Positions 21,764 through 31,423 of a DNA stretch of 64,000 bases are shown here, piece by piece. A program made the position numbers and the translations under genes. Each line of letters starts with the position of its first letter. The stretch's first letter is position 1. A model generated the notes under the pieces. The model was not told the origin of the DNA, ran no database searches, and saw only the letters and a list, made by a program, of their open reading frames with translations. Source of the DNA: Leclercia sp. S52 (GTDB lineage Bacteria > Pseudomonadota > Gammaproteobacteria > Enterobacterales > Enterobacteriaceae); the NCBI RefSeq assembly GCF_039727615.1, contig NZ_CP152474.1:930001-994000 (forward strand). The letters run 5' to 3'.

Positions 21764-22444
21764 ATGAGTACGCAAGAGCCAACATTTAGTGAGGTAGTAA
21801 AAAACAGATACTCGGCTAGAGCCTTTCTTCCATCTCCCATCCCCAGCGATATCCTCAAAGACATTTTGCTCGAAGCGCAATGCGCACCATCCAACTGCAA
21901 TACTCAGCCCTGGTCCCTGCATATCGCTGCAGGAGATAAACTTCGTGAACTAAGCCATGCGCTGACGGAAGCTCTGAGAGCTGGGAACTACAGTCTTGAT
22001 TTTACCTTTGATAAAGAAGCTTATCCCGAGCCATTCAGGCAACGGGCTTCGGAGCAGGGGCGCTCGTACTATCAGGCACTGGGCGTTGCGCGGGGGGATA
22101 ACTTAAGTCGCTCAGAAGTGGTCGAGCGTAATGTGAGATTTTTCGGCGCGCCTCATGTTGCCCTGCTGTTCATTCCTGCTGTAGGGGACAACGTTCGCGT
22201 AGCCTCGGACGCCGGTATGTATGCGCAGACATTCCTGCTTTCCTTGGCTGCCCGCGGTTACGCAGGTGTTCCACAGGCAGTGCTGAGTTATTTTGCCCAA
22301 ACGGTGCGTAGACTATTGAATGTTCCTGAAGGTTTCAGGCTGCTTTACGGTATTTCATTTGGGAGCCCAGATAAAACGCATCCCTCCCTGAGTTACAGGG
22401 AAGGACGGGTATCTCTGGACGAAAGTGTCGTCTGGCATCAATAA
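21764..22444 (+). CDS. Nitroreductase-family flavoprotein
   Basis: A 226-residue FMN-dependent oxidoreductase of the nitroreductase superfamily. N-terminal FMN-binding signature VVKNRYSARAFLPSPIPSDILKDIL, then AQCAPSNCNTQPWSLHI, and the C-terminal FMN site in LYGISFGSPDK. These enzymes reduce nitroaromatics, quinones or related electrophiles using NAD(P)H. Start at ATG behind GGCGGAGAAGC. It converges with the efflux gene (7-bp gap) and shares an operator-like dyad with it, so the two are probably co-regulated. Confidence 0.87.
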   Translation: MSTQEPTFSEVVKNRYSARAFLPSPIPSDILKDILLEAQCAPSNCNTQPWSLHIAAGDKLRELSHALTEALRAGNYSLDFTFDKEAYPEPFRQRASEQGRSYYQALGVARGDNLSRSEVVERNVRFFGAPHVALLFIPAVGDNVRVASDAGMYAQTFLLSLAARGYAGVPQAVLSYFAQTVRRLLNVPEGFRLLYGISFGSPDKTHPSLSYREGRVSLDESVVWHQ

Positions 22445-22451
22445 CGACGTT

Positions 22452-23654
22452 TTATTTTTTTATCTGAACGGTCAGTGCCATCAGGGCGCTGGCTGCTGTA
22501 AACAACGCAATTATCCAGCCCATCGTCCATGGTGTGCCATCACTGAACAGGGCAAGAAGAAGTGAAGAGATGATGCCACTGCCGTATTGTAACGCGCCCA
22601 TTAGCGCCGACGCGGAGCCTGCAACATTAGGCACTGCGTCAAGTGCGCAAGCTGTGGACGTAGCAGCGATGATGCCATTCATGGAGAAGAATACGAACAC
22701 AGCGCCGACAATCACGGTAATTCCACCGACACCCAGGCCGGTCGTGACCGCCAGCACGATTGCCGCAATAGCGGCGATGAATACGGCATTCCTGAGCAAC
22801 GCTTCCAGTGGATAGCGGTGAACCAGGCGTCTGTTGACCATGCTCACCGCCATCAGTCCAACAATGTTTACTGCAAACAGCCAACCGTAATGCTGCGGGT
22901 CAACGCCGAAGTACGTGATGTAAACAAACGGAGAACCGGTGATAAAGGCGTAGGCTGCAACATAGTAGAAGGTCAGGCACAAAGTAAACCGCATGTATCT
23001 GGCGTTGGTGAGCAAGGCATAATAGTTGTGAAATGCTCTGGTTACGGAGGCTTGCGAGCGTTTTTCAGCAGGTAATGTCTCCGGCAACCAGAATAAAGAA
23101 ATCAGCATTAATGTTCCGATAATCGCCAGCAGCCAGAAAATGGCATGCCATGAGGTGACTTTAATCATCTGCCCGCCGATCAGGGGCCCGGCAATCGGCG
23201 CGATGGCCATGATTATCATCAGTGTCGAAAGCATTTGTGCTGCACGAGTGCGGCTAAACAGGTCACGGATCATTGCTCGTGCCAGCATCGGCCCGGTACA
23301 GGCACCTAACGCCTGAAAAACACGCCAGAAGACTATTTGCACGATATCTGTTGATAACGCGCAGCCCACCGAGCCGACGATGAATAGACCTAAACCGATA
23401 AACAGCGGCAGTCGACGACCATAACGATCGCTAATCGGTCCCCAAATCAGTTGTGCAATGCAAAAACCGATAAGGAACCCTGTGATTGTCAGCTCTGCGT
23501 CACCCTGCAAATCTTTGGCCATGACAGGCATAGCTGGAAGATAGATGTCGGTTGATAAAGAGGTCACAGCCATCAGGGCGCTGAGAATGAGTAGAAACGA
23601 GAGACCTGTTTTGTTAGCTGTAGTCGACTGTGTTTGTGCCTGTTGATTAAGCAT
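22452..23654 (-). CDS. Bcr/CflA-family MFS drug efflux transporter
   Basis: A 400-residue inner-membrane protein of 12 predicted TM helices in the DHA1 Bcr/CflA group. Signatures: ALMAVTSLSTDIYLPAMPVMAKDL (TM1), GPISDRYGRRLPLFIG (motif A), RVFQALGACTGPMLARAMIRDLF (motif C-like region), GPLIGGQMI. Such pumps export bicyclomycin, chloramphenicol and similar drugs; its own substrate is unknown. The promoter region carries the CTATGAAT-GGT-ATTCATTA dyad. Confidence 0.88.
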   Translation of the reverse strand: MLNQQAQTQSTTANKTGLSFLLILSALMAVTSLSTDIYLPAMPVMAKDLQGDAELTITGFLIGFCIAQLIWGPISDRYGRRLPLFIGLGLFIVGSVGCALSTDIVQIVFWRVFQALGACTGPMLARAMIRDLFSRTRAAQMLSTLMIIMAIAPIAGPLIGGQMIKVTSWHAIFWLLAIIGTLMLISLFWLPETLPAEKRSQASVTRAFHNYYALLTNARYMRFTLCLTFYYVAAYAFITGSPFVYITYFGVDPQHYGWLFAVNIVGLMAVSMVNRRLVHRYPLEALLRNAVFIAAIAAIVLAVTTGLGVGGITVIVGAVFVFFSMNGIIAATSTACALDAVPNVAGSASALMGALQYGSGIISSLLLALFSDGTPWTMGWIIALFTAASALMALTVQIKK

Positions 23655-23736
23655 GGTGATCCGTTGGACATAAAGAGATAGGGGGGTATGTTAACGGGTT
23701 TGTGCTCGCTGATAATCACAGGGGGAAGGATAGAGA

Positions 23737-23755
23737 CTATGAATGGTATTCATTA
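23737..23755. promoter_or_regulatory. LysR-type dyad upstream of the efflux gene
   Basis: CTATGAAT-GGT-ATTCATTA, matching the dyad at 21642-21660 in 17 of 19 positions or better. It lies about 85-100 bp upstream of the efflux start codon. Confidence 0.5.
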
Positions 23756-23884
23756 ATACTGAGTATCAGTAGATTCATGAAACGCTGAACCTTAAAGAAC
23801 ACTCTTGGGAGAGACTAATTTAGCAGTCCGCACAGCGGGAACGTCACTCAGAGCGTTCAGCAGACCATAATCATGGATTAATCC

Positions 23885-24013
23885 TTAGTAACGAATAACC
23901 GTCACGTCTACACTGGCGGCATTAAGTTTTCGACCAAAAGCCTCACCCTCATCGCGCAGCACATCGAGTTCAGCGGTCTGAATCAGCGTGGGTGGCAGCC
24001 CCTGCAACTGCCC
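23885..24013 (-). pseudogene. Remnant of an esterase/lipase (alpha/beta hydrolase) gene, C-terminal part only
   Basis: On the minus strand about 42 codons read QLQGLPPTLIQTAELDVLRD, then EGEAFGRKLNAASVDVTVIRY and a TAA stop at 23885-23887. PPTLI-T-A-E-D-LRDEGEAFG-KL is the Asp-containing C-terminal motif of the Aes/hormone-sensitive-lipase esterases. No start or upstream part is found, so it is a decayed fragment. The rest of the 23655-24108 gap shows nothing I recognise apart from the dyad at 23737. Confidence 0.7.
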
Positions 24014-24108
24014 TGGGCATTATTTAAATTTGAAAATCTTATCTGTAGAGGAATAAAAAACACGCCCGACCAGGACAGTAGCCGGGCTTTACGGATTAAA
24101 CCGGAAGG

Positions 24109-24585
24109 TTACAGGCCCAGCTCTGATAACCCTGGATAATCGTCCGGACGACGCCCCAGCGGCCAGTGGTACTTGCGCTCGCTTTCCTTGATGCGCATAT
24201 CATTGATGCACGCGAAACGACGTTGCATCAGACCATCTTCGCCGAATTCCCAGTTCTCGTTGCCGTAAGAACGGAACCAGTTACCTGAATCATCGCGCCA
24301 CTCGTAGGCATATCGGACCGCAATGCGGTTGCCGCCAAAGGCCCATAATTCTTTAATAAGACGGTACTCAAGTTCCTTTTTCCATTTGCGCTCAAGGAAT
24401 CCTTTGGCTTCTTCGCGATTATTGGCAAATTCTGCGCGGTTACGCCATTTGGTATCCAGAGAATAGGCCAGCGAGACCTTTTCAGCATCGCGGCTGTTCC
24501 AGCCATCTTCAGCAAGCCTTACTTTTTCAATCGCTGATTCAAGGGTAAACGGCGGAAGCGGTGGACGAATTTGTGCATCAGACAT
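24109..24585 (-). CDS. DUF1348 (NTF2-like) protein
   Basis: A 158-residue soluble protein of the DUF1348 family, with the SnoaL/NTF2-like fold. Characteristic segments: [66 protein letters not shown] and the C-terminal [19 protein letters not shown]. Function unknown for the family. Ribosome-binding site AGGAG. The palindrome at 24735-24754, identical in its core to the one at the TetR gene, lies about 150 bp upstream, so TetR control is likely. Confidence 0.88.
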   Translation of the reverse strand: MSDAQIRPPLPPFTLESAIEKVRLAEDGWNSRDAEKVSLAYSLDTKWRNRAEFANNREEAKGFLERKWKKELEYRLIKELWAFGGNRIAVRYAYEWRDDSGNWFRSYGNENWEFGEDGLMQRRFACINDMRIKESERKYHWPLGRRPDDYPGLSELGL

Positions 24586-24734
24586 GGTAAAGACTCCTGT
24601 AAATTTGGGTAGATCGGTATGATCCTGCTTTATGAAACTCAGACATAAATTCCTCCACTGTTATTTGATGGTTCAGCATTGTCTATTAGCACTGGCATTC
24701 ATTTTCAGAGGGGGCGTGGTGTCTATGAATTGAT

Positions 24735-24754
24735 GGTAGAACGATCGTTCTACC
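24735..24754. promoter_or_regulatory. TetR operator (copy 1), upstream of the DUF1348 gene
   Basis: A perfect 20-bp palindrome GGTAGAACGA-TCGTTCTACC. A near copy is at 25622-25641 beside the tetR-type gene. Two copies near one TetR gene strongly suggest its operator. Confidence 0.75.
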
Positions 24755-24879
24755 TCGTCAATATAGTTTTTATGAAAATAGTTAAAAAACAAAAAACATC
24801 TCGATAAAGTTTTTAAGATGCTGATTAATAAGGTTTTGGTGAGATACAGAATAGCGGTAGAGGTAAGAGGGAGGAAAAA

Positions 24880-24942
24880 ATGAATACGATATCTATCGTT
24901 AAGTGTGGATTAACGCTAATAAAAACAGATGCAGGGTATTAA
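24880..24942 (+). CDS. Possible 20-residue small ORF with strong ribosome-binding site
   Basis: ATG at 24880 preceded by GGAGGAAAAA, then 20 codons (starts MNTISIVKCG) and TAA. It lies in the AT-rich 460-bp gap between the DUF1348 and tetR-type genes and would be read opposite to both. Nothing else in this gap is recognised beyond the TetR operator. It could be chance. Confidence 0.22.
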   Translation: MNTISIVKCGLTLIKTDAGY

Positions 24943-25046
24943 TATTTCAGAGTGCAGTGTGGAATTAAATTAATCACATATGTGTCAAAGCCTCCAGTAA
25001 TACTGGATATTCAGTGAGTATTTTATCTCTGGAATTCAGGTCTCTG

Positions 25047-25613
25047 TTATGAGACCTGTTTCAGTAATAGCTGAGCAATATTTTTGGCATCATCTGCGGC
25101 GCTGTAATCGCCCATAACACGTGACATGGTGATGGCACCTTCAATCAATAACAGCAACTGCCTTGCCAGGGATGAGGCGTGCTCAATATTCAACTGTCCG
25201 GTAAGTTCAAGCGCGTAATCCAGTATTTTCTGTTTATGCAGTCTGGCAATCTGGCGAACGGGATCGGCACTATCACCCACTTCCCCCGCAGTATTAATAA
25301 ATGCGCACCCGCGGTAGCCTTCTGACTCAAACCATTCTTTGAGCACGGTGAACATATTCAGGATGCGTTCCTGCGGCGTATCCGCTTTGTCGCACTCAGC
25401 CCTGAACCATTCCATCCAGCGAACATCTCGTGCGTTCAGCGCTGCTGCCGCCACTTCGTCTTTGTTGGCGAAATAGCGATAAATACTTTTGCGCGCCACA
25501 CCTGAAGTCTTTACAAGCAGATCCATACCGGTGGCATGAATACCGTTCTGGTAAATGAGCTGTTCAGCGGTCGCGAGAATTTTTTCTCGGGTATCAGTCG
25601 TGTTTTTGTTCAT
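25047..25613 (-). CDS. TetR-family transcriptional repressor
   Basis: A 188-residue protein with N-terminal TetR HTH (about 8-55: REKILATAEQLIYQNGIHATGMDLLVKTSGVARKSIYRYFANKDEV) and a C-terminal ligand-binding domain with the segment SEGYRGCAFINTAGEV found in many AcrR/YxaF-like members. An operator-like palindrome lies immediately upstream of the start codon (25622-25641), consistent with autorepression, and another at the DUF1348 gene. It is divergent from the alpha/beta hydrolase at 25.7-26.7 kb, probably a third target. Ligand unknown. Confidence 0.9.
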   Translation of the reverse strand: MNKNTTDTREKILATAEQLIYQNGIHATGMDLLVKTSGVARKSIYRYFANKDEVAAAALNARDVRWMEWFRAECDKADTPQERILNMFTVLKEWFESEGYRGCAFINTAGEVGDSADPVRQIARLHKQKILDYALELTGQLNIEHASSLARQLLLLIEGAITMSRVMGDYSAADDAKNIAQLLLKQVS

Positions 25614-25621
25614 GGATTAAT

Positions 25622-25641
25622 GGTAGAACGATCGTTCTCCT
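25622..25641. promoter_or_regulatory. TetR operator (copy 2), between tetR-type gene and hydrolase
   Basis: GGTAGAACGA-TCGTTCTCCT: the same palindrome as 24735-24754 with imperfect last positions, starting 9 bp from the tetR-type start codon. Confidence 0.75.
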
Positions 25642-25768
25642 CGGTCAAGTGCGCGTCAACACTCTTTTTGACCAGATGGGTTAAGGAGAGGGGGACGGCC
25701 AGCCTGAACGCGTCATCAGACAAACACCAGGCGACCAGAATCGCTATGAACCCTTTCTGTTTCGGTAG

Positions 25769-26680
25769 GCCGCCACTTCCACAACAGATAACGCATCTGC
25801 CTCGTCAGCTACGCAGATCCATTACCGCTATCAACAGTCAGGCGATGTTAACGTTTTCTACCGGGAAGCAGGCGATCCGGCAGCACCTGTATTGCTGATG
25901 CTTCACGGCTTCGCGGGCTCATCATTTATGTTTCGTGACCTTATTGCCCAGCTGGCCGATCGGTATCATCTCATCGCGCCAGATTTACCGGCCTTTGGTT
26001 TTACCGAGGCGCCAGCACGAGGTGAATATGCGTATACCTTTGACCAGCTTGCTAAGACCATTGGGCAGTTTGTCGAAGCGCTCAATCTCGATAGCTATGC
26101 TCTGATGGTCCACGACTACGGGGCACCAGTCGGATGGCGTCTGGCGTTAGCCCATCCGCAGCGCGTGACAGCCCTTATTTCCCAGAATGGCAATGCCTAC
26201 GAAGAGGGCCTGGGAGAGGCCTGGGCACCTATCCAGAAATACTGGCGCGAACCCACTTCTGAAAACCGACGTTCGCTGAGTGAATTCCCGACGCCAGCTT
26301 CAATCAAATGGCAGTATCTGGAAGGCGTTGCCGATCAGAGTCTGGTTTCACCTGATGGTTATACGCTTGAAGGGATACAGGTATTACGGCCGGGTAATGC
26401 GGAGATACAGCTGGATCTGTTACTGGATTATGCTTCTAACGTGAAGATGTACCCCCTGTTTCAGCACTATTTCCGCCAGTATCAGCCTCCGTTATTAGCC
26501 GTATGGGGAAAAAACGATCCGTTTTTCATGGCGGCGGGAGCAGAAGCCTGGAAACGTGATCTGCCTGAAGCTGAAATACGCTTTTATGACACCGGCCACT
26601 TCGCACTTGAAACGCATGCTCAAGAGATAGGTATCGACGTGCGTGATTTTCTTGACCGGCATGTCCGCCAGTCAAATTAA
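25769..26680 (+). pseudogene. Alpha/beta hydrolase (haloalkane dehalogenase-like), N-terminus disrupted
   Basis: The catalytic part is intact: VLLMLHGFAGSSFMFRDLI (oxyanion region), DLPAFGFTEAP, MVHDYGAPVGWRLA (Asp nucleophile in the HDYGAP elbow, as in haloalkane dehalogenase-like enzymes), LAVWGKNDPFF (acid) and FYDTGHFALETH (His). Coding sequence clearly continues upstream of the first in-frame start (TTG 25892) through HYRYQQSGDVNVFYREAGDP back to about 25769, but an in-frame TAG at 25766-25768 precedes it and no NTG codon lies between. An ATG at 25746 is in another frame. So either one base is missing near 25746-25769 or the gene is genuinely truncated; translation from TTG 25892 would lose about 40 residues. 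Divergent from the tetR-type gene across its operator. Confidence 0.75.
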
Positions 26681-26730
26681 CGGGCTTTCCGTTGATGTAT
26701 TAAAGGCCATTCAGATTGAAATTAAATTCT

Positions 26731-26751
26731 ACTACCCTGGATAAGGGTAGT
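26731..26751. terminator. Hairpin between convergent hydrolase and mocA-like genes
   Basis: ACTACCCT (26731-26738) and AGGGTAGT (26744-26751) with a 5-nt loop. Confidence 0.55.
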
Positions 26752-26761
26752 TAAAACAGTC

Positions 26762-27326
26762 TCAGTCAGGAACGTCGGAGGTTACGTACCGTATTTCCTG
26801 CGCTGTCCGTAAATCTGCCAGCGTATCGATATCAAACGTAACCCCATAATCCGCCAGCGAAAGGTCCAGAACATTCCCCTGACTGCGCGCAAGCATGACT
26901 ATCTCCCTTGCGCCCCTGTCTCCACTTAACCCCAGCAAAGCCTCGCCATATTCCCGCCGGAACCCCACCGGGTGCCCTGCCTGTTGCTGATAGTAAGGCA
27001 CCACAACCCCTTTCTCCCCAAGCCCTTCAGCGACCCTCAGCAAAGAGGCTGGCTGGATCAGCGGCAGATCCGCAGGCAAAATCAACCACCCGGACGCCTC
27101 AGAAGTGGCCAGGACCCCCAGCGAAATCGACTCCCCCCATACCCCGCGTGCCGCCCTCGGGCCTCACGAGATGCCACGGAAGTGCCGCAGCCTCCACCGC
27201 CTGAATCACGTGCGCCAGCACGGTTTGCCCGCCCAGCAGCGCCTCCAGCTTATGGGTTTTGCCCCCCGAGGCGAGAAAGCGTTCGCCGCGTCCGGCGGCG
27301 AGAATTATCACAACCGGCGAGGACAT
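26762..27326 (-). CDS. Molybdenum cofactor cytidylyltransferase (MocA-like), frame broken
   Basis: About 187 residues after repair, the size of E. coli MocA. It transfers CMP from CTP to Mo-molybdopterin to make the MCD cofactor. N-terminal nucleotide-binding motif VVIILAAGRGERF, then GGKTHKLEALLGGQTVLAHVI; metal-binding ILPADLPLI; C-terminal DIDTLADL. As written it breaks into two ORFs. Removing one C from the C6 run 27133-27138 gives GTRGMGESISLGVLATSEA and joins them. The start ATG 27326 overlaps the paoD stop (TAATG), so it is the last gene of the pao operon. PaoABC uses MCD, so the partner is dedicated. Confidence 0.87.
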
Positions 27327-28261
27327 TAATTTTCGTCCTGACGCAGGCGCGCAGCAGCCACGTCTGCCAGAACGGACAGGGCGAGGGTGCGGGCATCCCG
27401 GGCTTTCGGGAAGATGCCGATCGGGGCCTTGATGCGGTCGATCTCTTCCTCCCGCCAGCCCAGCTCGCTGAGCTTTTGCCGCCGCTGCATGTGGGTTCGC
27501 TGGCTGCCCAGCGCGCCGATGTAAAACGGTTTCGCATCGCGTGCCGCCTGCAGGACGGGCAGCTCCCGGTGAAGATCGTGCCACAGCAGGATCACCGCCG
27601 TGTCAGCATCAATTTGCGAAGCAGGGGTACCGGAGCAGGGGTCGAAGTGGCAGATGTCATACCCGGCGGCTGCCGCAAGTTCCGCCGTCGCCTGCGCTTC
27701 GATAGAACCTCCGTGGATCAGCACCCGCACGCAGGGGTGGAAACCAATCTCGATACTCTGGTTATGCCAGCCGGTGAGGGTTGGCGCAGGCAGGAAGGTG
27801 AGCGTCTGCGTCTTTGGCGTGTAGCGCAACCCGGCAGGCTGGCGCTGCTCAAGGCGGTTCAGCACCGCCAACAGCGGCTGCACCGAACGCAGCTTATGAA
27901 TCGACAGCGTGATCCCACCCCCGCAGGGCAGGACAATGTCGAACCAGGGCGAGCCCTGACCGTAACGCACCTCGCGATCCTCTCCTGTCGCGATGACGTC
28001 CAGCGCCTCAAAGGCCGCCGCCGCTTCGACGCAGCCCCCGGAGACGAAGCCACAGTACTGGCCATCCTCACGCACCACCATCTGCGCCCCCAGGGATCGC
28101 GCCGCGCCGCCGCGTATCTCCGTCAGCATCACCAGCGCCGCCTGCTGGCCGGACATCAGGGTCTCTATCGCGAAGCGCAATATCTCCCGGCTGTCGTCGG
28201 TCAGAAACGCCCGTTCCGGCGTCCGGCGCAGATCGTCTGCCAGATTAAAAAGTTGGGGCAT
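27326..28261 (-). CDS. paoD: Molybdenum-enzyme maturation chaperone PaoD (XdhC family)
   Basis: A 311-residue XdhC/CoxI-type protein matching E. coli PaoD (YagQ). PaoD binds MCD and inserts it into PaoC. The N-terminal XdhC domain (TEIRGGAARSLGAQMVVREDGQYCGFVSGGCVEAAA) and the C-terminal Rossmann part (RVLIHGGSIEAQATAELAAAAGYDICHFDP, YIGALGSQRTHMQRRQKL) are present. It lies 9 bp after the repaired paoC stop. Confidence 0.9.
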   Translation of the reverse strand: MPQLFNLADDLRRTPERAFLTDDSREILRFAIETLMSGQQAALVMLTEIRGGAARSLGAQMVVREDGQYCGFVSGGCVEAAAAFEALDVIATGEDREVRYGQGSPWFDIVLPCGGGITLSIHKLRSVQPLLAVLNRLEQRQPAGLRYTPKTQTLTFLPAPTLTGWHNQSIEIGFHPCVRVLIHGGSIEAQATAELAAAAGYDICHFDPCSGTPASQIDADTAVILLWHDLHRELPVLQAARDAKPFYIGALGSQRTHMQRRQKLSELGWREEEIDRIKAPIGIFPKARDARTLALSVLADVAAARLRQDEN

Positions 28262-28270
28262 CGCTCCTCC

Positions 28271-30470
28271 TTAAACCACGTCCGGCAGGTCGCCGATCAG
28301 CTTATCCAGGGTGATGGGATAGTCCCGCACTCGCACCCCCCGTCGCGTTATAGACCGCATTGGCAATGGCCGCGCCGACGCCGCACAAGCCCAGCTCGCC
28401 GACGCCTTTGGCTTTCATCGGAGAGGAGATCGGGTCGGTGTCATCGAGGAAAATCACCTTCTGCTCGGGAATATCGGCGTGGACCGGGACTTCATACCCG
28501 GCCATATCGTGATTGACGAAATAGCCCAGACGGGTATCCACCGCCAGCTCTTCCATCAATGCCGCGCCCAGACCCATAGTCATCGCGCCAATCACCTGGC
28601 TGCGGGCGGTTTTCGGGTTGAGGATGCGTCCGGCCGCGCATACCGCGAGCATCCGGCGCACCCGCACCTCTCCGGTCACGCTATCCACGCCCACCTCGAT
28701 AAAATGTCCGGCAAAGGTCGACTGCTGATACTGCTTATCGAGATCGCCGAACTCGATATCGTCTTCGGCGGTCAGCGTGCCGTTGGCGGCGGCTTCGGCA
28801 ATGTCCGCGCTGCGGGTGTCATTAGCGATCTTGCCGTCGCTAAACTGCGCCTGGTCAGGATCGAATCCCAGCTTCGTGGCAATGGTTTCGCGTAGCTTCA
28901 CGCAGGCGGCGTAGACCCCCGAGGTGGAGGTGTTCGCGCCCCACTGGCCACCAGAACCGGCGGAGACCGGGAAGCTGGAATCACCGAGGTGAACCGTCAC
29001 TTTTTCCAGCGGCACGCCCAGCATCTCCGCCGCCGTCTGGGCAATGATGGTGTAGCTCCCGGTGCCGATGTCGGTCATGTCGGTTTCGACCGTCACGTTT
29101 CCGGCCGCGTCGAGATGCACCCGGGCGGCGGATTTTTCTAACAGGTTATTGCGAAAACCGGCCGCCATGCCGATGCCCACCAGCCAGCGACCGTCGCGAA
29201 CCTGTCCGGGCGTGGCGTTGCGCTGTTTCCAGCCGAACTCCTCGGCCCCGGTACGCAGGCACTCGATAAGCTGACGGCGTGAAAAAGGCCGGCTGGGATC
29301 GGCCGGATCGACCTGGGTATCATTGAGGATGCGAAATTCAACCGGATCGACGCCCGCTTTTTCCGCCATCTCGTCGATAGCGATCTCCAGCGCCATCAGA
29401 CCCGGCGCTTCGCCGGGCGCGCGCATGGCGTTGCCTTCGGGCAGATCCAGTTTTGCCAGCCGCAGGCCGGTATGACGATTTGCGCCCGCGTAGAGCAGCT
29501 CCGTCTGCTGAACCGCCGTCTCCGGCGTACCGCCGGGGAGGTTGCCGGACCAGCTGTCGTGCGCAATGGCGGTGATTTTCCCAGCGCTGTCAGTCCCGAT
29601 GCGGATATGTTGAAGGGTGGCCGGGCGGTGGGTGGTGTTATTGGGGATCGTCGGACGCGACAGCATCACCTTAACCGGGCGCTTGATAGCGCGAGCGGCC
29701 AGTGCGGCCAGCAGGGCATCGCTTCGCAGGAACAGCTTGCCGCCAAAACCGCCGCCGATATACGGGGAGATAACGCGCACATTCTCCTGCGGGATCTTCA
29801 GGGTCTCCGCCAGGTCGGTACGGCACCAGGCCACCATCTGGTTGGAAGTCCAGAGGGTCACCTTGTCGCCCTCCCAGGCGGCCATCGAGGCATGCGGCTC
29901 CATCGCCATATGGCTCTGGTCGGGGGTGGTGTAGGTGGCATCCAGCTTCACCGCGGCGGCGGAAAAGGCGGATTCGAAATCACCGGTGTTTTTATCCGGC
30001 GTATCCTCGGGCGGCTGGTTGACGGATGGTTTTTCATCCTCCAGCGAGTACGATCCCTTTTCACGCCGGTAGCTCACCTGCACCAGCGACGCTGCCGCCC
30101 GGGCCTGCTCAAAGGTCTCTGCCACCACCAGCGCCACGGCCTGATGGTAGTGTTCTATCTTCGGGCCGCCCAGCAGCGTGGCGGTGTTTCTTTCGCCTTT
30201 GCCGAGTTCGCCCGCGTTACCGGCGGCGATCACCGTTAACACGCCCGGTGCGTTTTTCGCGGCCAGCGTGTCGATGGTGATGATCTCACCTTTAGCGATC
30301 GCCGATCCGACAACATAGCCATAGGCCGCGTTGGGCGCAGTGTCATGCCACTCGTAGGCGTAGTGCGCCATGCCGGTGGTTTTTAAGGGGCCGTCGATAC
30401 GATCCCGGGGCTGACCGACCACCGTTAAGCGATCGATCGGGTTTTCGCCTGCTGGTTTATCGAATTTCAT
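28271..30470 (-). CDS. paoC: Periplasmic aldehyde oxidoreductase, molybdenum subunit PaoC, C-terminus frame broken
   Basis: The catalytic subunit carrying molybdopterin cytosine dinucleotide; oxidises aromatic and other aldehydes to acids in the periplasm. Xanthine-oxidase-family motifs are seen: [44 protein letters not shown], and the active-site Glu in [17 protein letters not shown]. The written frame ends abnormally ([12 protein letters not shown]). Removing one C from the C6 run 28336-28341 restores [15 protein letters not shown]...DLPDVV and a stop at 28271, giving 732 residues, the E. coli PaoC length. Its ATG overlaps the paoB stop by four bases. Confidence 0.93.
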
Positions 30471-31423
30471 ACCACAGCCCTCGCTTCTGTCAGCACGGAG
30501 GCAAGCGTTCGCTTCGCCAGGGTTAATTTGAACGCGTTTTCAGGCGTCGGATGAGCGTCGGCAAACAACGCGTCATAGACGGCCTGTGCGCCCTGGGGGA
30601 TCTGCGCATCGGCCTGCTCAACCCGCCAGGGTTTATGGGCTACGCCGCCCAGCGCCACGCGTCCGCTGCCGTCGGGCTGAACAATGGCCGCGACCGATAC
30701 CAGCGCAAAGGCGTAGGAGGCGCGATCGCGGATTTTACGGTAGATATGCTGCCCACCCACCGGCGGCGGCAGGGTGACGGCGGTGATCAGCTCCCCTGGC
30801 GTCAGGACGGTTTCGATATGGGGCGTCTTTCCCGGGGCGCGATAAAAGTCGGCCAGCGGGATGTTGCGTGCCTTGCCATCGGCGGAAATGGTTTCCACCA
30901 CCGCATCCAGCAGCCGCATGGCGACAGGCATATCGCCCGGATGCGTGGCAATACAGGCCTCGCTGCCGCCCACGACGGCGTGCTGACGGCTAAAACCTTC
31001 AAGCGCCGCGCAGCCGCTGCCGGGAAGGCGTTTATTGCAGGGCTGGTTGGTGTCATAGAAATAGGGGCAGCGGGTGCGCTGCAGCAGATTACCGGCCGTA
31101 GTGGCCTGGTTGCGCAGCTGACCAGAGGCCCCGGCAAGCAGCGCCCGGGAAAGCACGGCATAGTCACGGCGCACGCGTTCATCGGCGGCCAGATCGGTAT
31201 TACGCACCAGCGCGCCAATGCGCAGGCCGCCCTCGTCGGTGGCGACAATCTCGTCCAGACCAAGCCCGTTGACGTCGATCAGATGGGTGGGCGTCTCAAT
31301 CTCCAGCTTCATCAGATCGAGCAGATTGGTGCCACCGGCGATAAATTTTGCGCCGCTTTTATCCCTGGCGCTGACAGCCGCCTCGGCCGGGGTTTTTACC
31401 CGTTCGTAAGTAAAGGCTTTCAT
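30467..31423 (-). CDS. paoB: Periplasmic aldehyde oxidoreductase, FAD subunit PaoB
   Basis: 318 residues, the same length as E. coli PaoB. FAD-binding PCMH-type domain: [57 protein letters not shown]. The insert [20 protein letters not shown] carries the extra [4Fe-4S] cluster ligands known for PaoB. It has its own ATG at 31423 overlapping the repaired paoA stop (ATGA). The written sequence reads paoA and paoB as one 542-residue protein, but this depends on a C6 run at 31434-31439 (see paoA). Confidence 0.92.
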   Translation of the reverse strand: MKAFTYERVKTPAEAAVSARDKSGAKFIAGGTNLLDLMKLEIETPTHLIDVNGLGLDEIVATDEGGLRIGALVRNTDLAADERVRRDYAVLSRALLAGASGQLRNQATTAGNLLQRTRCPYFYDTNQPCNKRLPGSGCAALEGFSRQHAVVGGSEACIATHPGDMPVAMRLLDAVVETISADGKARNIPLADFYRAPGKTPHIETVLTPGELITAVTLPPPVGGQHIYRKIRDRASYAFALVSVAAIVQPDGSGRVALGGVAHKPWRVEQADAQIPQGAQAVYDALFADAHPTPENAFKLTLAKRTLASVLTEARAVV

